From NCBI GenBank assembly GCA_946800325.1, contig OX326956.1:73481087-73545086 (forward strand): 64,000 nt of DNA, in the 5' to 3' direction. Under the pieces are notes generated by a model. The model was given only the letters and a program-made list of their open reading frames with translations, did not search any database and was not told the origin of the DNA. This document shows, in pieces, positions 58,388-64,000 of this stretch (position 1 is its first letter; each line of letters starts with the position of its first letter). The stretch comes from Luzula sylvatica (Eukaryota > Streptophyta > Magnoliopsida > Poales > Juncaceae). Made by a program: the position numbers and the translations under genes.

Positions 58388-60152
58388 AAAGATCGTGCCA
58401 TTTGGAGAAAGTATGAGAAAGTTACAATGTGATAATCTTCATATTCAATAATTCAGGATGAAATGACCAAAAAAAACTGTATTTTCAGTTAATTCGGGTT
58501 CAAAATACATAATTTCCCAAATTCGTTCGCGCTGCTGTATTCCTCTCGCCGGGGCGAGCGATTTTGATATAAAAATAGTGCCATTTGGAGAAAGATTGAG
58601 AAAGCCACAATTGGACAATCTTCATATTCAATAATTCAAGAAGAAATTACAAAAAAAACTGTGTTTTTTGTTAATTCGGGTTCAAAATACGTAATTTCCC
58701 AAATTCGGCCAGGCTGCTGCATTCCTCTCGTCGAGGCGAGAGATTTTGATATAAAGATCGTGCCATTTGGAGAAAGTATGAGAAAGTTACAATGTGATAA
58801 TCTTCATATTCAATAATTCAGGATGAAATTACCAAAAAAACTGTATTTTCTGTTAATTCGGGTTCAAAATACATAATTTCCCAAATTCGTTCGCGCTGCT
58901 GTATTCCTTTCGCCGGGACGAGCGATTTTGATATAAAAATCGTGCTATTTGGAGAAAGATTGAGAAAGCCACAATTGGACAATCTTCATATTCAATAATT
59001 CAAGAAGAAATTACAAAAAAAACTGTGTTTTTTGTTAATTCGGGTTCAAAATATGTAATTTCCCAAATTCGGCCGCGATGCTGCATTCCTCTCGTCGAGG
59101 CGAGCGATTTTGATATAAAGATCGTGCCATTTGGAGAAAGTATGAGAAAGTTACAATGTCATAATCTTCAAATTCAATAATTCAGGATGAAATTACCAAA
59201 AAAACTGTATTTTCTGTTAATTCGGGTTCAAAATACATAATTTCCCAAATTCGTTCGCGCTGCTGTATTCCTCTCGCCGGGGCGAGCGATTTTGATATAA
59301 AAATCGTGCCATTTGGAGAAAGATTGAGAAAACCACAATTGGACAACCTTCATATTCAATAATTCAAGAAGAAATTACAAAAAAAACTGTGTTTTTTGTT
59401 AATTCGGGTTCAAAATATGTAATTTCCCAAATTCGGCCGCGATGCTGCATTCCTCTCGTCGAGGCGAGCGATTTTGATATAAAGATCGTGCCATTTGGAG
59501 AAAGTATGAGAAAGTTACAATGTGATAATCTTCATATTCAATAATTCAGGATGAAATTACCAAAAAAACTGTATTTTCTGTTAATTCGGGTTCAAAATAC
59601 AAAATTTCCCAAATTCGTTCGCGCTGCTGTATTTCTCTCGCCGGGGCGAGCGATTTTGATATAAAAATCGTGCCATTTGGAGAAAGATTGAGAAAGCCAC
59701 AATTGGACAATCTTCATATTCAATAATTCAAGAAGAAATTACAAAAAAAACTGTGCTTTTTGTTAATTCGGGTTCAAAATACGTAATTTCCCAAATTCGA
59801 CCGCGCTGCTGCATTCCTCTCGTCGAGGCGAGCGATTTTGATATAAAGATCGTGCCATTTGGAGAAAGTATGAGAAAGTTACAATGTGATAATCTTCATA
59901 TTCAATAATTCAGGATGAAATTACCAAAAAAACTGTATTTTCTGTTAATTCGGGTCCAAAATACATAATTTCCCAAATTCGTTCGCGGCGAAAGTATGAG
60001 AAAGTTACAATGTGATAATCTTCATATTCAATAATTCATGATGAAATTACCAAAAAAACTGTGTTTTTTGTTAATTCGGGTTCAAAATACGTAATTTCCC
60101 AAATTCGGCCGCGCTGCTGCATTCCTCTCGTCGAGGCGAGCGATTTTGATAT
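58388..60152. repeat. Decamer HOR, unit 6 (1765 bp)
   Basis: Repeats unit 4 at an offset of 3523 bp, including AAATGACC, AAAAATAGTGCC and the AACCTTC plus AAGAAGAAATT combination near 59351. Junction at 59985. Confidence 0.88.
59845..60152 (+). repeat. Fused A'-C pair (unit 6)
   Basis: Same junction at 59985, matching unit 4. It is the last copy; the next domain has only full-length monomers. Confidence 0.9.
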
Positions 60153-60510
60153 AAAGATAGTGCCATTTGGAGAAAGTCTGAGAAAATTACAATGTGATAA
60201 TCTTCATATTCAATAATTCAGGATGAAATTACCAAAAACACTGTATTTTCTGTTAATTCGGGTTCAAAATACATAATTTCCCAAATTCGTTCGCGCTTTC
60301 CTCTCGCCGGGGCGAGCGATTTTGATATAAAAATCGTGCCATTTGGGGAAAGATTGAGAAAGCCACAATTGGACAATCTTCATATTCAATAATTCAAGAA
60401 GAAATTACAAAAAAAACTGTGTTTTTTGTTAATTCGGGTTCAAAATACGTAATTTCCCAAATTCGGCCGCGTCGCTTCATTCCTCTCGTCGAGGCGAGCG
60501 ATTTTGATAT

Positions 60511-61966
60511 AAAGATCGTGCCATTTGGAGAAAGTATGAGAAAGTTACAATGTGATAATCTTCATATTCAATAATTCAAGATGAAATTACCAAAAAAACT
60601 GTATTTTCTGTTAATTCGGGTTCAAAATACATAATTTCCCAAATTCGTTCGCGCTGCTATATTTCTCTCGCCGGGGCGAGCGATTTTGATATAAAAATCG
60701 TGTCATTTGGAGAAAGATTGAGAAAACCACAATTGGACAACCATCATATTCAATAATTCAAGATGAAATTACAAAAAAAACTGTGTTTTTTGTTAATTCG
60801 GGTTCAAAATAGGTAATTTGCCAAATTCGGCCGCGGTGCTGCATTCCTCTCGTCGAGGCGAGCGATTTTGATATAAAGATCGTGCCATTTGGAGAAAGTA
60901 TGAGAAAGTTACAATGTGATAATCTTCATATTCAATAATTCAGGATGAAATTACCAAAAAAACTGTATTTTCTGTTAATTCGGGTTCAAAATACATAATT
61001 TCCCAAATTCGTTCGCGCTGCTGTATTCCTCTCGCCGGGACGAGCGATTTTGATATAAAAATCGTGCCATTTGGGGAAAGATTGAGAAAGCCACAATTGG
61101 ACAATCTTCATATTCAATAATTCAAGAAGAAATTACAAAAAAAACTTTGTTTTTTGTTAATTCGGGTTCAAAATACGTAATTTCCCAAATTCGGCCGCGT
61201 TGCTGCATTCCTCTCGTCGAGGCGAGCGATTTTGATATAAAGATCGTGCCATTTGGAGAAAGTATGAGAAAGTTACAATGTGATAATCTTTATATTCAAT
61301 AATTCAGGATGAAATTACCAAAAAAACTGTATTTTCTGTTAATTCGGGTTCAAAATACATAATTTCCCAAATTCGTTCGCGCTGCTATATTTCTCTCGCC
61401 GGGGCGAGCGATTTTGATATAAAAATCGTGTCATTTGGAGAAAGATTGAGAAAACCACAATTGGACAACCTTCATATTCAATAATTCAAGATGAAATTAC
61501 AAAAAAAACTGTGTTTTTTGTTAATTCGGGTTCAAAATAGGTAATTTCCCAAATTCGGCCGCGATGCTGCATTCCTCTCGTCGAGGCGAGCGATTTCGAT
61601 ATAAAGATCGTGCCATTTGGAGAAAGTATGAGAAAGCTACAATGTGATAATCTTCATATTCAATAATTCAGGATGAAATTACCAAAAAAACTGTATTTTC
61701 TGTTAATTCGGGTTCAAAATACATAATTTCCCAAATTCGTTCGCGCTGCTGTATTCCTCTCGCCGGGGCGAGCGATTTTGATATAAAAATCGTGCCATTT
61801 GGGGAAAGATTGAGAAAGCCACAATTGGACAATCTTCATATTCAATAATTCAAGAAGAAATTACAAAAAAAACTGTGTTTTTTGTTAATTCGGGTTCAAA
61901 ATACGTAATTTCCCAAATTCGGCCGCGCTGCTTCATTCCTCTCGTCGAGGCGAGCGATTTTGATAT
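60511..61966. repeat. 1456-bp 8-mer HOR, copy 1
   Basis: Eight monomers made of two similar 4-mers. GCTATATTTCTCTCGCC marks every 728 bp (60656, 61384). Marks specific to one half recur every 1456 bp: AACCATCAT and AATTTGCCAAATTC in the first half, AAACTTTG, AATCTTTAT and GATTTCGATATAAAG in the second. Confidence 0.93.
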
Positions 61967-63422
61967 AAAGATCGTGCCATTTGGAGAAAGTATGAGAAAG
62001 TTACAATGTGATAATCTTCATATTCAATAATTCAAGATGAAATTACCAAAAAAACTGTATTTTCTGTTAATTCGGGTTCAAAATACATAATTTCCCAAAT
62101 TCGTTCGCGCTGCTATATTTCTCTCGCCGGGGCGAGCGATTTTGATATAAAAATCGTGTCATTTGGAGAAAGATTGAGAAAACCACAATTGGACAACCAT
62201 CATATTCAATAATTCAAGATGAAATTACAAAAAAAACTGTGTTTTTTGTTAATTCGGGTTCAAAATAGGTAATTTGCCAAATTCGGCCGCGGTGCTGCAT
62301 TCCTCTCGTCGAGGCGAGCGATTTTGATATAAAGATCGTGCCATTTGGAGAAAGTATGAGAAAGTTACAATGTGATAATCTTCATATTCAATAATTCAGG
62401 ATGAAATTACCAAAAAAACTGTATTTTCTGTTAATTCGGGTTCAAAATACATAATTTCCCAAATTCGTTCGCGCTGCTGTATTCCTCTCGCCGGGGCGAG
62501 CGATTTTGATATAAAAATCGTGCCATTTGGGGAAAGATTGAGAAAGCCACAATTGGACAATCTTCATATTCAATAATTCAAGAAGAAATTACAAAAAAAA
62601 CTTTGTTTTTTGTTAATTCGGGTTCAAAATACGTAATTTCCCAAATTCGGCCGCGCTGCTGCATTCCTCTCGTCGAGGCGAGCGATTTTGATATAAAGAT
62701 CGTGCCATTTGGAGAAAGTATGAGAAAGTTACAATGTGATAATCTTTATATTCAATAATTCAGGATGAAATTACCAAAAAAACTGTATTTTCTGTTAATT
62801 CGGGTTCAAAATACATAATTTCCCAAATTCGTTCGCGCTGCTATATTTCTCTCGCCGGGGCGAGCGATTTTGATATAAAAATCGTGTCATTTGGAGAAAG
62901 ATTGAGAAAACCACAATTGGACAACCTTCATATTCAATAATTCAAGATGAAATTACAAAAAAAACTGTGTTTTTTGTTAATTCGGGTTCAAAATAGGTAA
63001 TTTCCCAAATTCGGCCGCGCTGCTGCATTCCTCTCGTCGAGGCGAGCGATTTCGATATAAAGATCGTGCCATTTGGAGAAAGTATGAGAAAGTTACAATG
63101 TGATAATCTTCATATTCAATAATTCAGGATGAAATTACCAAAAAAACTGTATTTTCTGTTAATTCGGGTTCAAAATACATAATTTCCCAAATTCGTTCGC
63201 GCTGCTGTATTCCTCTCGCCGGGGCGAGCGATTTTGATATAAAAATCGTGCCATTTGGGGAAAGATTGAGAAAGCCACAATTGGACAATCTTCATATTCA
63301 ATAATTCAAGAAGAAATTACAAAAAAAACTGTGTTTTTTGTTAATTCGGGTTCAAAATACGTAATTTCCCAAATTCGGCCGCGCGGCTTCATTCCTCTCG
63401 TCGAGGCGAGCGATTTTGATAT
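61967..63422. repeat. 1456-bp 8-mer HOR, copy 2
   Basis: Exact-length second copy; GCTATATTT at 62112 and 62840. Differences from copy 1 include CTCGCCGGGGCGAG near 62487 where copy 1 has CTCGCCGGGACGAG, and GCGCGGCTTCATTCC near 63380 where copy 1 has GCGCTGCTTCATTCC. Confidence 0.93.
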
Positions 63423-64000
63423 AAAGATCGTGCCATTTGGAGAAAGTATGAGAAAGTTACAATGTGATAATCTTCATATTCAATAATTCAGGATGAAATT
63501 ACCAAAAAAACTGTATTTTCTGTTAATTCGGGTTCAAAATACATAATTTCCCAAATTCGTTCGCGCTGCTATATTTCTCTCGCCGGGGCGAGCGATTTTG
63601 ATATAAAAATCGTGTCATTTGGAGAAAGATTGAGAAAACCACAATTGGACAACCATCATATTCAATAATTCAAGATGAAATTACAAAAAAAACTGTGTTT
63701 TTTGTTAATTCGGGTTCAAAATAGGTAATTTGCCAAATTCGGCCGCGGTGCTGCATTCCTCTCGTCGAGGCGAGCGATTTTGATATAAAGATCGTGCCAT
63801 TTGGAGAAAGTATGAGAAAGTTACAATGTGATAATCTTCATATTCAATAATTCAGGATGAAATTACCAAAAAAACTGTATTTTCTGTTAATTCGGGTTCA
63901 AAATACATAATTTCCCAAATTCGTTCGCGCTGCTGTATTCCTCTCGCCGGGGCGAGCGATTTTGATATAAAAATCGTGCCATTTGGGGAAAGATTGAGAA
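63423..64000. repeat. 1456-bp 8-mer HOR, copy 3 (cut by window end)
   Basis: First 578 bp of a third copy, with GCTATATTT at 63568, AACCATCAT and AATTTGCC. Its first monomer has CAGGATG where copies 1 and 2 have CAAGATG. The array continues beyond the window. Confidence 0.9.

Larger units (their letters stand above)
56988..60510. repeat. 3523-bp super-unit, copy 2
   Basis: Tandem second copy of 53465-56987, apparently almost identical: I found no clear differences at the marks I compared, including the rare ones (TTTCTATTAATTCGG, AAATGACC, GTCTGAGAAAATTAC, GCGCTTTCCTC, CGTCGCTTCATTCC). It is probably the youngest large duplication in the window, or an assembly repeat needing a depth check. 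Confidence 0.93.
1..64000. repeat. 182-bp satellite array spanning the whole window
   Basis: The same 182-bp sequence repeats head to tail from the first to the last base (monomer starts at 1, 183, 365 and so on), about 350 copies in one orientation. No inversion, inserted element or unique spacer was found, so every stretch without a gene is this repeat. One counted monomer has 65 G+C of 182 (36%). It is AT-rich except for a GC-rich island of about 30 bp at monomer positions 141-170. A 182-bp unit is close to a nucleosome repeat length, as is usual for centromeric satellites of plants and animals. A centromeric or pericentromeric role is inferred from this class only. Both array ends lie outside the window. 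Confidence 0.98.

Noticed and set aside
1..64000. CRISPR array
   Set aside because: The period is 182 bp with no alternation of short identical repeats and unrelated spacers; the whole period is conserved.
1..64000. Telomeric repeats, rDNA or retrotransposon fragments
   Set aside because: No TTAGGG/TTTAGGG-like runs, rRNA segments, long terminal repeats or reverse-transcriptase-like frames were seen; all sequence is accounted for by the 182-bp monomer.

Overview
The whole 64,000-base window is one uninterrupted satellite DNA array. It has no protein gene, RNA gene, transposon, CRISPR array or unique-sequence island that I can support. The unit is a monomer of 182 bp, about 36% GC by my count of one copy, with roughly 350 copies, all in the same orientation. 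The window starts and ends inside the array. A satellite of this length and monomer size, with higher-order repeats (HORs), points to a eukaryotic nuclear chromosome, most likely a centromeric or pericentromeric block. Species and kingdom cannot be fixed from the sequence. Phrases such as the GAAAGT/CCATTTG blocks and the CTCG..CGAG island look to me like plant satellites, but that is only a weak impression.

Monomers fall into a few alternating types. Type A has GTATGAGAAAGTTACAATG, CAGGATGAAATTACC, TATTTTCTGTTAA, GTTCGCGCTGCTGTATTCC and CTCGCCGGGGCGAG. Type B has GATTGAGAAAGCCACAATTGG, CAAGAAGAAATTAC, an A-tract/T-tract inverted repeat, GGCCGCGCTGCTGCATTCC and CTCGTCGAGGCGAG. A-B dimers of 364 bp are the default. 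Chimeric monomers also occur: C has an A-like left part and a B-like right part, and A' is A with a B-like GC island.

On top of the dimer the window is a mosaic of HOR domains. (1) 1-8194: a 36-monomer, 6554-bp super-unit whose first 1640 bp recur at 6555-8194, with a nested 16-monomer (2912-bp) repeat. (2) 7465-21680: an ordered series of 4-mer, 8-mer, 10-mer, then four tandem 13-mers of 2369 bp and a partial fifth. (3) 21681-26227: mixed dimers and a duplicated 5-mer (909 bp). (4) 25864-35685: a 27-mer tandem duplication (4911 bp). (5) 34050-40961: nested 11-mer, 10-mer and 4-mer tandem repeats. (6) 40962-45510: irregular dimers and one A/B recombinant. (7) 45511-50242: 6-mer and 8-mer duplications. 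(8) 49514-60510: a ~1765-bp decamer HOR carrying a 57-bp internal deletion, the later part duplicated again as a 3523-bp unit. (9) 60511-64000: a 1456-bp 8-mer built from 728-bp 4-mers, running off the right edge.

The interest lies in array evolution and in the monomer's internal symmetry: adjacent dyads, an A/T inverted repeat whose two arms can change length together, and a CENP-B-box-like sequence one core base from consensus in type A. The short open frames are by-products of the repeat and are not annotated as genes.
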